From positions 3,148,573 through 3,212,572 of the forward strand of contig JAEMBT020000004.1 in assembly GCA_018873245.2 (NCBI GenBank): a DNA stretch of 64,000 bases. Direction: 5' to 3'. Every line of letters begins with the position of its first letter. Positions within the stretch are counted from its first letter, which is position 1. The DNA is from Archegozetes longisetosus. Its lineage: Eukaryota > Arthropoda > Arachnida > Sarcoptiformes > Trhypochthoniidae. A program made the translations under genes and the position numbers. Below the pieces are notes generated by a model, which was not told where the DNA came from, ran no database searches, and was given only the letters and a program-made list of their open reading frames with translations. Positions 51,401 through 64,000 of this stretch are shown here, one piece after another.

Positions 51401-54400
51401 ACTCATTGAATTTATCAAATTTAGCTTAACTCTAATTTACATACAAGACAGTGACTTGTTGTGCTTATGACAACAATTTAAGAGGAGTAAAATTAGGATA
51501 ACAACTCATGAGGCATTACAGCAACTCGAGGGCTGTACTTGAAGTCACAGAATTGCGAACAGAATATCAGTCATTGATGTTTTACACGGGGAAAATGTTT
51601 ACAAGTTAACTCTAAATAAGTTAAAGTGAAATCCTTATGTTAACAATGTTTTCATAACTACACGAGCATCATATAAATATGTTTGAAAAATAATTGCTTT
51701 CAATTTTTGGAGCCTATAATCATGCTTCTCCCTGGGTTTGTTCCTTAAACCTGTTATGTATTTGTTTTGATAAATAATTAAATTTGCATAAAAGTTGAAA
51801 ACTTTCGTGATTCTCAGTAATTTATTTGTTTAGTCATAACTGAATGCGCTATAAAAATATTTGAATCATTCATTAACCAGTCCCAAAAACAATGAATTGA
51901 TGGAAAGCAAATTCAATTTACATTTCCTTAAAAACAAATTTAAAAGAAACTCATTCAGGAGAATAAATTTGACGCTTTCTCTAGCATTGCAACAGTTAAA
52001 AGAAATGGCTTCAATTTTTGCGTCTGAATTTATGTTGTTGACGCTTAAATATATTTGATGGCCTCGTATGGAATATTTAGTGCTTGACGCACGCAAATTT
52101 CATCCATAATAAAAGCTTAATCTATCTACATCTACGCAAAATTTTATAGATCAACTGCAAGAGCTCGCAATTCAAATAAACATTCAAAAAACAAAATTTG
52201 ATTCCGAAAAATTAAGTCAGAATAGTATTAATTAGACAGTTAATATGAGGAATAACAACTTTGTTGATGCGTTTTACTACACGTTCAAAACTGACGTATA
52301 AACACGATTTACGGACTCACAAAGTCGTTCGCAACCTTAAGAGTTATACAACTTGACTAATAGTTTTTCCGAGTGGATTCACAATCCATACCGCAGATAC
52401 ATTTGATTTTCAATTGAAAGCTACATCAAAAGCACAAGTTCTGAAAGCGCTTTTCAGAAGATTTATTGGAAATATTTATTACAAAAAAATTGATTTGGTC
52501 CTGAGTTTCAGTAAGGCATTGAATAATCTTATTGAACTTTTCTTATTCTAGTTTTATATAAATTGGTTAAACAATCAAACAAATAAATTCTGAATAACCA
52601 ATACATTTTATGTCATAAAACTGTAGGGCCGACCAGAATGTCATCTTTCTCTTTATTCTACTGGATTATAAACCTTTCAGAAATGATTAGAATTGGAATC
52701 GATTTTATGTCGAATTAGTGAGTTTTGTATAAATAAGTCTTTATAATGGGTGAGTCTTATCAAAAGCGATTATCGAAGTTTATTATATCTAATTCTCATG
52801 TTTCTACCATCTTGAAATGCTTAGTTCACTATTCATTTATCTCCTATTGATTGTTTTGTTTTGGTTAATCTGTTTGAAACTTGATGAAAAGAAAACTTCT
52901 ATCTTTTATTAGAAAACCTAATGCGATCACTATTCAATGTTTTCCATATATGTACAAGTGAATAAAAACCATCATATTCATCACAGTCATATAATATGAA
53001 GTTCTTACATAAAGTTCTTATTCTTAATCCTCCATTTGGATTAGAGATATTTCAATAAAAGTTTCTTTCAAGTAGTGTCTCCAGAACTCTCTTTCATAAA
53101 ACTTTTTTCCTTCTAAGCGATAATTATTGCAAATAAAAAGCATAAAAATGATTGATTTAGAAATTATATGAGCGATAAAGACCTGAGTTATTTTGAGTGA
53201 TCGAAAAGTTTGGACAAATAAAATATGAGTGAAATCTGGATTTATCGAGAGGGCTGTGAACAATCAATAAAAGCAATTAAGCAATTGATGTGATACATTG
53301 ACTCGTTAAAGGCTATAAAAAGGGGAAATTAAATGCAGAAATTGTTCGGATGTGTGATTGCATATAAAAAGAGTTAGTGCCCTGATTATAGATAGCCATT
53401 ATCTGCTTCTAATGAAATGATTATCTTTAAGGGCACTAATGATAGAAGAAATCAAACAATAAAAGTTTATGTCTTCATCAAATGTTATGCATATGTACTA
53501 TAAAAGTTTGTATTAAATAACTGACTAGTCGTATGAAAACTTGATTTGTTGTATTCCTAAGACTAGTGGAAGCAATGCAAGTAATTTCCAGAAGCAATTT
53601 TCGCAATCCTGTTGAATATCCCTCACATGTCTTGAGGTATAAATGTTAGCAATTTTCATATTATATGTAGTTATGTCTATCACTGCTCACAAAATAAAAA
53701 TGACTTTTGCTTAAGAAATTACGCATAATACAGATATTTATTGAATTACTAGAAGAAAACTAATGCAACATTTTTTTTCGTAGCCTAACGAAGCGAACCA
53801 TTACTATTCTTTTGGCTTACATGTGATAACAAGTTCTGACACTAAAAGAAGAAGACTAAGGAATCGGTTAAAGGTAATAATGTTCACAATACCGAAAGAA
53901 ACTGCATGTATGTACCAAATTAACTGCAAATGTCAAGTACTTTCTCTCTCACAACTTGTCGGTTATGTCTGAATACAGTAATCGAAAAAAATTTTTTCTA
54001 CAGCCTCTTCTATTTTGTGGTCTTGTCTCAAAATGACACTATACTAGACTAGAATGAGTCTGTTGAATATTTTCTATGTTATCAGTCTCTGCCTTATTCT
54101 GTGTATTATCACAAGATAGTTAACACATTTTTCTCGTTGAGTATCGCCAAAATGAATTCTGAATCAATATTTCGTCAAAAGCATATTTTCCTAGAAATAA
54201 ATGACTGTCTGAATGAAAAAGTCTGTTTTTTCAATCTTGAAAACGTGAAGACAACTCAATGCAAATCTAACATGATTCATATTATTTTAAACTCTTTAAT
54301 AGTGCTTCGAACATTTAGTTTAGATTGAAAAATTTCTCTATAAATTAGAAAAGTTCTGACAACTAGACTCTAAAGCTCTTAAGAATAGAGTTTAGTTTCT

Positions 54401-56109
54401 CGTTATTTTCTAACTAGACGATAGTTCCTGAAGCTAAGGAAGTAGGTGGAAATCATTGCTCAATTAATGAGAGCAAGATTTTGTGTCCAAATGGTTGACA
54501 CCCACTCGTTCAATAGTTTTCGCATAGTTTCAGTCATTCTTTTTCACTTATCTTTTTGTTTTGGCGTGAAAAATGACAAGTTTTGGTGACATTTTCACAA
54601 AAAATTTACGGGTTATAGGCATAAGTCAATAAATCTTGTTGTCGAAAGCATTTGATCGCGGATACTCTGCACGTAATTACTCTTAGATACACATCAATTT
54701 GTTTTTTCAGGAACCTGGGCACAATTTTCATTATTGATACTTATTTAACTTATGGGCTCCATAATCCCATTAAAAATATATCACTAATAAATTGATTGAT
54801 TTCTTTTCTAGTCTTAGAGATAAAGAACTTTCGGGACTTCTTGTTCAGAGCTTTCTACTGAATGATTGATTAAATGTCCAAAAAATAATTAAATATTTCT
54901 CTTATATTAATAATAAGGGTTTGTTAGCCGTTATTTCGCACGGAGTTAAAACAAATTCTCTAATAATTCCAAAGAGACAAGGATTTTTCATAATTATTAC
55001 TCAGTTGGATATATGGACAAATTGATATCTAGAGAGTTAGACCTTCTAAGCATCCAAACACATAGAAAATTAAAAGTGTCGCTCAAAATGAGCCAACTTT
55101 TAATGATTCAATTCCGAGTATAATTTGGTCATCAAGAATATGACTATTAGGCATCATCTCGAGCCCTAAGATGTAATTTTTCCTGAAGAATAAATGTGAT
55201 ACTCTTTAGACTTTTATTAGATATCAAGTGCACTGTTATTACCAAAATCAATAATAATTCTAATACTAATGATTTAAGTGAAAATGACTCACTTTATCGA
55301 GTTATCATTAAATGGCCTGAAGTTTTTTCTTCAATTATTTCAAACTGCAGTTTAGTTAGTTCAAAAAATTCAAGTTTTAACTTTTGTCCTAATGATTAGA
55401 TAATGATAAAATTTTGTTCATAAATAGATATTTGATTACCTTTTTTGCTCAATTTTTTCGCCCAAACCCAAGAGAGTAATGAGAGAATCCAGCAGTTATT
55501 GCTTTGGTCCTTCACAAACATAACAAATACCTGGTGATATGTTTAGTTTAACAATGAGTTGATTTTGTTTATTAGAGAACACGAAACACTCATTAAGGGA
55601 AGGTATTCGAGCATTAACAGCAGTTCTACTGCTTCTCTTTTTACTCAATGTAACCTCTTATTTTACGGATTACAGGCTTAAAAAACATTCTAAGTAAGTC
55701 TAGATAATCTTTTGATTTTTAAACAGTACTTGTAAAGTTTTCGTTCTAGTCAACTTAATTTTTTCTTATCTAACTCTATACTTTCAGATAGCTTTTTTAT
55801 GAAACTTTCAATTGATACTTAAAGAGAAATAACTAGTTATCTTACCTCTATTTCATATAAAAGGCTTCAATGATAAGGGAGCCTAATATAAATTATGTAA
55901 CTTTTTGTTATAGAGTCAGGTAGCTAATTATAAATCTTAGGCACCAATCAATGATTAATAAAGGTGTCTGAAGTTGGTCTTTCGAAAATCATAAAATAAT
56001 TACCTTATCTATGAGTCCTTGGTACTTTAAAATCTCTCTTTTGATAAATGTACCGTTAGAAATTCGATGGCTATTTATCGATTGCTAAAATTACTCTTTC
56101 AGTAAATAG
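48454..56109. other. gene-poor spacer
   Basis: About 7.6 kb without a gene I can support. A plus-strand ATG frame at 48988-49254 (88 codons) lies divergent to receptor copy B but has no recognisable domain. Frames at 51.9, 53.0, 54.1 and 55.2 kb are equally uninformative. Confidence 0.4.
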
Positions 56110-57310
56110 TATTAGAATTACTTAAAATCTTATTATTAACAGAGTTTGAGCTCAAGTTATGTAACAGTTAATTTTGTTGAGAAGTAATTAAACTGTTAGT
56201 TGATTAAATACTTAATAATATTTATTGCTTTACTTCAAATCAAGCCAAATGTGAGTAAACTTTAGATAAACTGTATTTTCATTAATGAATAATTGGCTAA
56301 TAGATCAGAAATCGAATCACAGTCATAGCCAGCAGAGGGGCTGGGGCTATAGCCCTCCTCAAAGATTTTTCAAAATTTAAGTGTAGATCTTTATTGAAAA
56401 ATTCTACAAAAACTTCGAAATAGTATTTAAGGACGAAAAAGCTATTGTCAGAATCACGAGAAGCAATACTGTAAAGTTGTTTTAAGATTCATAAATTAAA
56501 GTTAGATACATTTGAAATTATTGAATTTTTATACTTTGATCAATTAAATTATTTCATACGACAAAATAGTCAACTTTACAATAAAATTAAAACACTTACA
56601 ACCAAAGTTTTTAAATGTAAAATTTATCTTGAATAATGATCTATTTTTAATAAATTTTTCGTTTTGAATTAATCAACAAATAATTTGAAAATTTACTGAT
56701 ACCGAATAGTTAATAACAAAAAGCTTCAATAAATTTAGACCCTATTTCGACCATTGAACGATCATTTCAACAGAAAGAGAGAAAGAGAGATTGTTTCATC
56801 TTCGAGTTTAGATAATTTTGTTGTTGAATTTGCTTAAAACCATTGTAATAGAAAAATTGTAATGTTTTAAATTTTGATTCAATAAAACTTGATCTCAACT
56901 AAAAAATTTCAGACTTTTAGCCCCTCAAGTCTATATAGTTGGCTACGGCGGCAAATGCAATCGAAATATTTGACAAAGTATTGAGCTATTTATCATAAGA
57001 AGAGTTGTCACAAGTGCGTACTGTTCCGAAAATATTTGATTCACTAGTGAAACAATTGCGACAAAAAGAATCTAATAATAATTCAAATTTTTTTAATGAT
57101 CTTTATAATAGATTTTATAACAAAGAATCAAAAATAAAAAATATAGTGATTAATATACACTTAATAATCACATTATGTGGTGATTGAATACGACCCTGAT
57201 TATCCTAAGTTTTAATTCATCTGTATTCAATAATGTTGACGGTTATGGTAAAGTTGGAATCTAATAATTACTGTCTCATGGAAAAATAGTCGATAAATGT
57301 GGTAAATTTG
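56110..57310 (+). pseudogene. F-box (FBXO28-like) copy 3, dead and split
   Basis: The 5' flank from about 56110 and the 5' UTR intron (56251-56303) match copies 1 and 2. The expected ATG has become ATC at 56311. A 636-bp insertion follows at once. After it, 56955-57060 reads EIFDKVLSYLS, a TAA stop where the others have Tyr, then EELSQVRTVPKIFDSLVKQL, a decayed F-box. About 40 bp of the coding start present in the other copies are missing. Around 57260-57300 a last trace (NYC then GKIVDK in shifted frames) matches the exon-2 segment of copy 2. It carries multiple defects, so it is the oldest or least constrained of the three copies. Confidence 0.72.
56319..56954. mobile_element. hAT-like insertion in F-box copy 3, about 636 bp
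   Basis: The left end is ACAGTCATAGCCAGCAGAGG followed by GGCTGGGGCTATAGCCC. The right end, inverted, is TTGCCGCCGTAGCC, with GAGGGGCTAAAAG further in. This TAGCC plus GGGGCTATAGCCCC pattern is typical of Zaphod/ZMYM-type hAT ends. The flanking octamers ATCGAATC (56311-56318) and ATGCAATC (56955-56962) each differ by one base from ATGGAATC, the start of the F-box frame, so they look like a decayed 8-bp target duplication. The interior is AT-rich and non-coding. Exact ends are uncertain by one or two bases. Confidence 0.6.
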
Positions 57311-60300
57311 AAAACTTTTGTTAAACATTAAAAATTGCTTCGAATGAATCTCGATTTAATTCCAAATTCTTCGGAAGTTATGTGATTTAAATGGATTGCC
57401 ATTGAAGGCTAGGAACTACTTGGATTTTCTCATTAGGTTTAAAAATTAAATGAATGGACAAAATAGATTGAAAGAGAACTTAATAATTTGCATATTTTTA
57501 ACTACCATTTTAATATTTTCTACCATTGATATGTTTAACACTTAATCGTTAGCAGTTGATTTCATTTTTCTTATAGCTTAAAAACTTATTCATTAATAAA
57601 ATGACTTCATTTACTCATAAACTCAGATGCATTTGAATTACGATAAGACGTAAAAAGTTTGATAGCTATACTATCGATAAAACTGAAAGTGCTCTAGTTT
57701 TCTTTTTTAATAAAAGATAATACGTTTAGAGAGTACATGGATTTAAATCTCTTTTTCTAGATGTGTATGTTTTGAATTATTTGTGAGTTTTAGTTGAAAT
57801 ATTTTGAACAAATAGGATTATTTGAAGACCATTTGTTTGATATTCTGTGAGAGGTCTATATTTTAGAGGCAGTAATTCCAATACTATGAGTAAAATTAAT
57901 ATCATTAATAATACCATATTCAGAGTCCATAAACGTTTTGCGGTCGAATCACATTAATACATTAATGTGGACAGAGATTAATGTCAAATAAAACAATCTT
58001 AAACACTGTTCATAAATGATCAGCCTAAGAATACGCATCTTTTATGCTTCTATAACTGTCAGACATTTTATTCTCATCAATTCACTCGCAATAACATATT
58101 TATCAAAACTTTTACAACAAAGAAAATTTCGAAATAAAGTTGAATTTCATTTTTATATCTTGTGTAAGGATTTATTTTCACAAACCATGTTCAGTATTGG
58201 GTACCAGCTTTCAGTATTGAACAAGAATCTCACAGACAGTTTAAATGTTGAGCAGATCTTTGAGTGAAATTGTTTTCTTAAGTTTAGTCTCGTGTGAGTT
58301 AAAATTGAAGCCGTAGTAAGGAAAATAATTTGCGAATAATTTGTTTATTCAAAGTCGTAACTGAAATTTTAATGTTTAGTAAAATTAGACTCTAAACGCC
58401 ACTAAAAGATAGGCTTAAGATATAATTAGATGTAAGGAAATGTGTCTTAAAAATAATCTCTTTTTCAGTTGTCGGCAAATTATTTTAGTCAATGTTTGTT
58501 AAGAAAATAACTCGACTATTTATAAATAAGTCTGATTTAAGTGCAATTTATGATATCATTACTTAAATTATTGCTATAAATATTGTGAACATAAGAATAG
58601 CTTGAAAAAACTTATCGAACTTAAAAAGTAGCTTGTATTCAAAGCTTTCAATACATAACACGTTTTTGCAAATTTGATTAAAGTCTTAATCCAAAACTTA
58701 TGATTTTGCTATACTTTCAAAGTCGTCATAAGTATTAAAACTCTCAGACATTTAATAAAACCTTATATTTTAACTGTGCTTAAGCTTTTCGAACGATAAA
58801 ATAAGTCAAAATAATAGTTTGTGTCATAAAAACTTGATATAAACCGAACTTATTTATGAAAAGCAATAAAAGTTTTTTGAAGAAATAAATTCTTCTTTAC
58901 TTACGTTTTCGAAAATATAGTTCAAAAGCAAAACAATAGACACGATAAGTATTTGTTGAGACAAAACAAAATTGGAGAAAATATTGAATTACTTTCTAAA
59001 TCGAATACCACTTAAAAACATTCTTAAGATTACGAACCAATAGTTTTTCTATTAAATTGGTTGCGATTTTCACATAAAACTGTGTTTTGTGTGAGAGCTA
59101 GAAAGTCGAGTAATGTTTAGTTTAAGAGAAAGTCTAAAAGTTGTAGTTTTACAAAGTTTTAGAGAACTTAGTTCTTAGAGTCAACGGTAAACATATAACT
59201 ATTCAGTGATTTTCCGTCAAACTGACAGTACGTGAAGTGTTTCACTTTTTGGGACATATACTTAAGGGATTGGATGTTGAAGAATACGAGAAGAATATGG
59301 ATTATTACAAGAGAGCATGCGTTTTGTTTTCAGTTAGGATTTATCTTACATTAGAATTGTACTAAACTCCATTTACAGTACTTCATGGTATATTTGCGCT
59401 AATTCTATTCCTAACTCTACATTACTATAATGTAGTCAAATTTTTCAGGTTAACTTCATTTTTACCAAAATCATCTGTTCTTATTCCAAAACATTTAATG
59501 TCTGATTATTCACTTTTTATCTGTTGAACAAACAGAAATCGAATTAGAGTTTTTCTGCTTAACGTCTAAGGCCTCGCGTTAGTACTAATAAATATTTTTA
59601 CAAACAAAAGTTTATCGCAAAACAAATCTTCATTATGTACTCAATAATAAATATCAACTATTAATCAGAAGTTTGAAAAAATTATAATCAATATAAAAAA
59701 TTTTCCACTTTTATCATAGAAGCGAAACATGAGGAAATTGAATATCTATTAAAATTTTTGTGGGTTTCGGAAATAGAAAAATTAATAAAAATTTGAAAGT
59801 ACTGTTCGTTTCAGAGTTGAAACAACATTTGTTCAGTGATTTACACGAAATACGAGTGAAGATCAATTTTTACAATATAAGCTAGCATAAGTATTTATAA
59901 AAAAATGTAAGTGTTAAGATCGAACTTAATTTATTAGATTTTTCTTATCCATATTTTGGTTTCTTAATAACTTGATCATAAGAGTGTGATTCATTTGATA
60001 ATTTTGAAAGAACTTAAATACAAGTAATTATTTGAATTGATAACTAGTTTATGAATGACTAGTACTGAATTGGTCAAATTATTTAGAAGTTAAAGTATCG
60101 ATCGGAAAACCGAACTAACTGAGTTCAATCTCGTTTCGCCTAAAATAAATACAAATACTTCAATGTTTATTAACTTGTTCAGAGAGAATGATTTTGACGA
60201 ACATATATGTTGCACAAGACCGTCATCTATTAACATAGTAATAAATTTGAAACTTAAGAATAACGAAAAAATGTGAGACATATATAATGAAACAAAAGTA

Positions 60301-62723
60301 ACAATAACGTTGATCTTTCACAGCTTCGAAAAATTAAAGGAAAAGAGATTTGAGTAGTTATTGATCAATAGTTTTAGTGATTACTAGAATAGAGGGCATT
60401 GGATGATACTCTAATGAAAAGCGACTATAACTTAATGGCGAAGAATCGCAATAGCAACAAATTTGAAGATTACTCTAAGGAGTGGCGCAAAAATATGGTA
60501 GTAAAAATAACGTTTGATAAAAGTAATCGGCATACAATTAAAAACAACTCTTGATACAGTCTGACTCGGTTATTGACAAGTCATTTCTTAAGCACTAATC
60601 AATCAAATGACATGTTGAAGAGGCAACTCCGATTTTAGGCAACTTAATTCCTATGTATCGACGAGCTGCCTATAAACGTTCAATTCTTATAGTTCAATTT
60701 GCTAGTTTAGGTTAGGTTTAATTAGATCAGTTAAGTTTGATCAAGTCAGATTAATTGTATTCATTTTTAAATTTTATCTCGTACTCTGTTTTTGTATTGT
60801 TCTATATTATTCGATTACAGATCAAATTAAAATCAACACTTAATGCATTATTTCAGAATTGATGTGCATTATTCCAAGGTTTATATTTCTTATGAAAGTT
60901 TCCGCATATCACTTCACTAAAAGAATAACTAAATCAAATTTCATGCTAAGAAGTAGCTTCTCATAAATATATTCATAGTTGAAACCATACTGTTGTCAAT
61001 AATATTAATCAGCGGTAGTATTGCAGTGATATTTTATCGTGGAAGCTAATCCAGATTTAAATCTAAAGAACATAGTCTTTCATTATTTATTTGTGAATGA
61101 CCGTCAACGCAAATACCATCAAATGAGTGAAATTTTAATCTTTCCAAAGCATTGACTAATAATTAAGGATAGTTTTCATCAAATACTCGTTCAATATAAT
61201 TGCTTACAAGAACAAGATTTGAATTACTTTCAATTTTTACAAATTATTATTTGGCTATTGATGAGTTATTTTTTGATCTAATGATCAGTTTGAATGATCC
61301 ATACTTTAAATACGTGATATCTGCTTATCAGCCATTATCTTAAGTTGGATTGAATCTGATGAATAAGACCCCGATTTATTTTAAATTAGTTGACCTTTTG
61401 GCATGATTTATAAGTTAATCATTCCATTTGTTAAACAGTTGCAACAATAATGTTTCGCTTTTCCAAAGCCAAATCCAAATTGAAATGAAAAGCAAAGAAA
61501 TAATTTCAATTAAATTCAAATACAGTTGAAGTGATAGTTGAAAAGCAAAATGAATCGAATTAAATACTGTAATGCTTGCATTGTAAGTCGAAATTTTTTG
61601 AGTGAAAAAAGGTTAGAAATGATTGTTTTTAAAACTAATGCTGAATATTTTTTTAGATAGCTTGCTTAAAAGTTTTGAATATATCTCATTATAAAAGCCT
61701 GTATTGAAAGAACTAACCATAATTATTTTTTGTTTAAAATTATATTAGTAACTTAGTAAGAAATTAAAATCGAAATACAATTGAAATGATAAACTTGAAA
61801 ACGAAATATCACTAGTTGTAACAAATGCCACATAAGATACTTCTGATTTATGCGCCAATTGTTCAATAATTGGTTTCTTATGATTTGTCATCAATTATGG
61901 TTTCAAGGAGCCCATATTTGATAAATGAGTTCGAACTTTTTTGGTCAATTTTTCCAACACCTTCATCTTCCAAAGATTCACAGACAATTTAGGTGAGTTC
62001 TTGTTTTTGTACTAACTCAAATGTAGTTGGTTTCTCTTCATATCTTTTCTATTGTTTTCAAATGGATTCAAATTGCATTTTGTGTTTAATTAACAGATAA
62101 GATAATAGCTACATAGATGGTCAACAAAATTGTCAAATGAGTCATAACTATAACTGAGTCATGACTGAATCAGTCATAACTATCTTTATTTTTTAACAAA
62201 CCTATTATTAAAGGTCTCTAATAAACAATCGGAATATAAGCTAACGGTTAATACAAACTATAAGACATTTCTATAGAATTCATGACTTAGTGAATGTATT
62301 TCTGAGCTCAACAGTAGTTTAGTATTGATAACCACAAGAATGACGTTAGATCCAATTATTTAATCATATGATAAATTTTTACACTTAATACATTTTACCG
62401 TAAAAATAAAAGCAAAACTAAGTAAATTGAAAAGGTAAATCGAAGTGATGCGCACCGCAGCCAAAAACCATTGCAGGGTTTATAGCTTATACTTAATTAG
62501 ATTAAAATATAAGAGCTAATTAAAGATAAATTATCTAACATTTATTGAATGCTATGTTTTGTTGCCTTTAAAATGGCTAATGATTAGATCTAAGAACTTG
62601 GAGAGACCTTTCATTATAGTTTAAAATTTGCTTTTGATCCTATGAAATGCAGCTTTTCTTCGTATAAATCAAATACAAACCATTAAAACTAATAATCATT
62701 GAAAAGAAGGAAAAAATTTCAAA
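57311..62723. other. gene-free AT-rich stretch
   Basis: No gene, RNA or clear repeat recognised. Around 60.41-60.55 kb a plus-strand frame (SDYNLMAKNRNSNKFEDYSK and on) is open for about 45 codons but unassigned. Confidence 0.4.
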
Positions 62724-63784
62724 TTAAATATTTGTAAAATTATTAGAAATCATTTGCTGTTTCGCAATATTAGCTGCAGTCAAGCCATCGATATTGGAAT
62801 ATCCGCCATCTATTGGAAGGTTAACACCTGTTATGAAGTTTGCCTTATCTGAACATAAGAACAAGACCGCATTGGCCACATCTATAGGCCGACCACATCT
62901 TCCAACTGGATATAACTTCTGAAGTAATAGTCGGGGGATCGATTCATCGAGTATTGGCGTTAAGATATGTCCTAAACTTTAATAAACTTTTATTTAAGAA
63001 TTTTTTATAACTTTTTAAGTTTTAATTGATGTCCTACTTAACACTATTAACTCTAATCCCATGTTTAGACCATTCAACTGATAAACTGCGAGTTAAGGCA
63101 TCGATCCCGCTCTTAGATATACTATAAGATGTATTAAAGTCCAGCTTTACAGACGAGAAAACAGTTATTAAAGTCTTTCCATTATTTTCTTTGTATTAAA
63201 AGTTCTTTTCTTCTAAAACTTACAGAAGTCCTCAGGTTATTAATCGCTGAAACATTAATTATCGATCCTTTAGTTTGCAATAAGTGTTTGAATGCAATAT
63301 TACATAAATGAAAACATGCCCTTAAGTTGATTGCAATAACTTTATCGAATAGTTCTAAGGCCGATGGATTTTCGCTCCTTTGTGTAGGTTCTATACCTGC
63401 GTTATTGATCAAGATATCGATTCGACCAAACTTTGCAACTGTTTCACCAATTATTCTATTGATGTCTTCAGTATTGGCCAAATCAGCGATTATTTGGAGC
63501 GGAGTGTAATCACTGGGTGATAAGAATTTCAATTGTTTACAAACTTTGATCGAATTTTCTAAGTCCAGATCTACTATCGCTATCTTGGAGTTGAGCTTTG
63601 CGAACTCTTCTGCTATGGTTTGACCGATACCAGAAGCAGAACCTGTTTTTACAAATTATTCAAAGTTTAAGGTATCTCAACACGATATATTTGTTTGCAA
63701 ATTATTAACAGCAGATCAAATGTATTTTTGTTTACCGGTAATTATTACAACTTTATCACTGAAAAATTTGTTGTATTCACTCAT
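62724..63784 (-). CDS. Short-chain dehydrogenase/reductase (classical SDR)
   Basis: Four exons: 63784-63736, 63642-63224, 63144-63038 and 62976-62724, giving 275 residues, the normal size. Junction phases are 1, 0 and 2, all GT-AG. T16-G17-SAS-G-I-G23 is the Rossmann cofactor loop. Asp41 at the end of strand beta-2 (AIVDLD) favours NAD(H) over NADP(H). NNAG is at 96-99, YSISK at 163-167 gives the catalytic Tyr and Lys, and the end has the usual LPIDGGYS. The usual NVSS is NVSA here (146-149), so the catalytic Ser slot is Ala or taken by the preceding Ser. NSVxPG reads NSVNLG across the last junction. The last acceptor (AAAG at 62977) was chosen because it keeps frame and restores the NSVN-x-G motif; an alternative AG 5 bases further breaks the frame. 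Substrate unknown; FabG-like and polyol dehydrogenases are the nearest classes. Confidence 0.88.
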
Positions 63785-64000
63785 TATTTGAAGTAAAGAA
63801 AAACTAATTATTCAGTGCTCGATGTTTGGTTAGTTGGTGGAAAATATTTTTTTTTCTATAAAATGTTTTAATTATCAAACGAATCGATTCTGATAAGAAA
63901 ACAATACATGTTAATTTTGTTTTACTGCTATTTCTCTTTTAGATCTAAATGTATTATCTTTATATTGTTTTAGAAAATACCAATGATAAGTTTGACTGAA

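Noticed and set aside
1..64000. tRNA, rRNA and CRISPR-type arrays were looked for.
   Set aside because: No cloverleaf-competent tRNA, no rRNA-like block and no spaced direct-repeat array seen by eye; a covariance-model scan would be decisive.

Overview
This is an AT-rich eukaryotic nuclear window with few genes. Split genes use GT-AG introns from about 50 nt to 1.5 kb, and degenerate class II transposons are abundant. The best-recognised genes are two receptors of the sex peptide / myoinhibitory peptide receptor class, which is a protostome family. With FBXO28-like F-box genes, an RCC1/BTB relic and maT/mariner, pogo-like and hAT-like elements, this points to an arthropod. A mite is my guess from overall character, not something the sequence proves.

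Layout. 0-4.4 kb is a graveyard: a maT/Tc1-like transposase relic split by an 80-bp mariner-type hairpin, a DDE_1 (pogo/CENP-B type) transposase relic, a 202-bp terminal-inverted-repeat (TIR) element and an RCC1/BTB/BACK pseudogene. 8.9-11.8 kb (minus) holds receptor SPR-A in three exons. 14.4 kb (minus) holds a 62-aa STMP1-like single-pass microprotein. 14.6-34.8 kb is nearly gene-free, with a tRNA-like SINE candidate and a 523-bp hAT-like element with a perfect 8-bp target duplication. 34.8 kb (minus) holds an LC8 dynein light chain relic with a frameshifted end. 39-45 kb carries two F-box/FBXO28-like copies, one broken and one intact, with a pogo-like MITE, an internally deleted mariner that still encodes its DNA-binding domain, a TIR element and two back-to-back foldback elements between or beside them. 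45.7-48.5 kb (minus) holds receptor SPR-B, a four-exon paralogue of SPR-A. 56.1-57.3 kb has a third F-box copy, dead and split by a hAT-like insertion. 62.7-63.8 kb (minus) holds a four-exon short-chain dehydrogenase/reductase.

The best functional material is the receptor pair (equal-length aligned cores, one intron difference, a tract of exact nucleotide identity), the intact F-box gene, the STMP1-like microprotein and the SDR. The rest is mostly repeat biology: small DNA duplications followed by transposon insertion. No tRNA, rRNA or CRISPR array was found. Gene models were spliced by eye; exon edges and small mobile elements should be read with the stated confidence.
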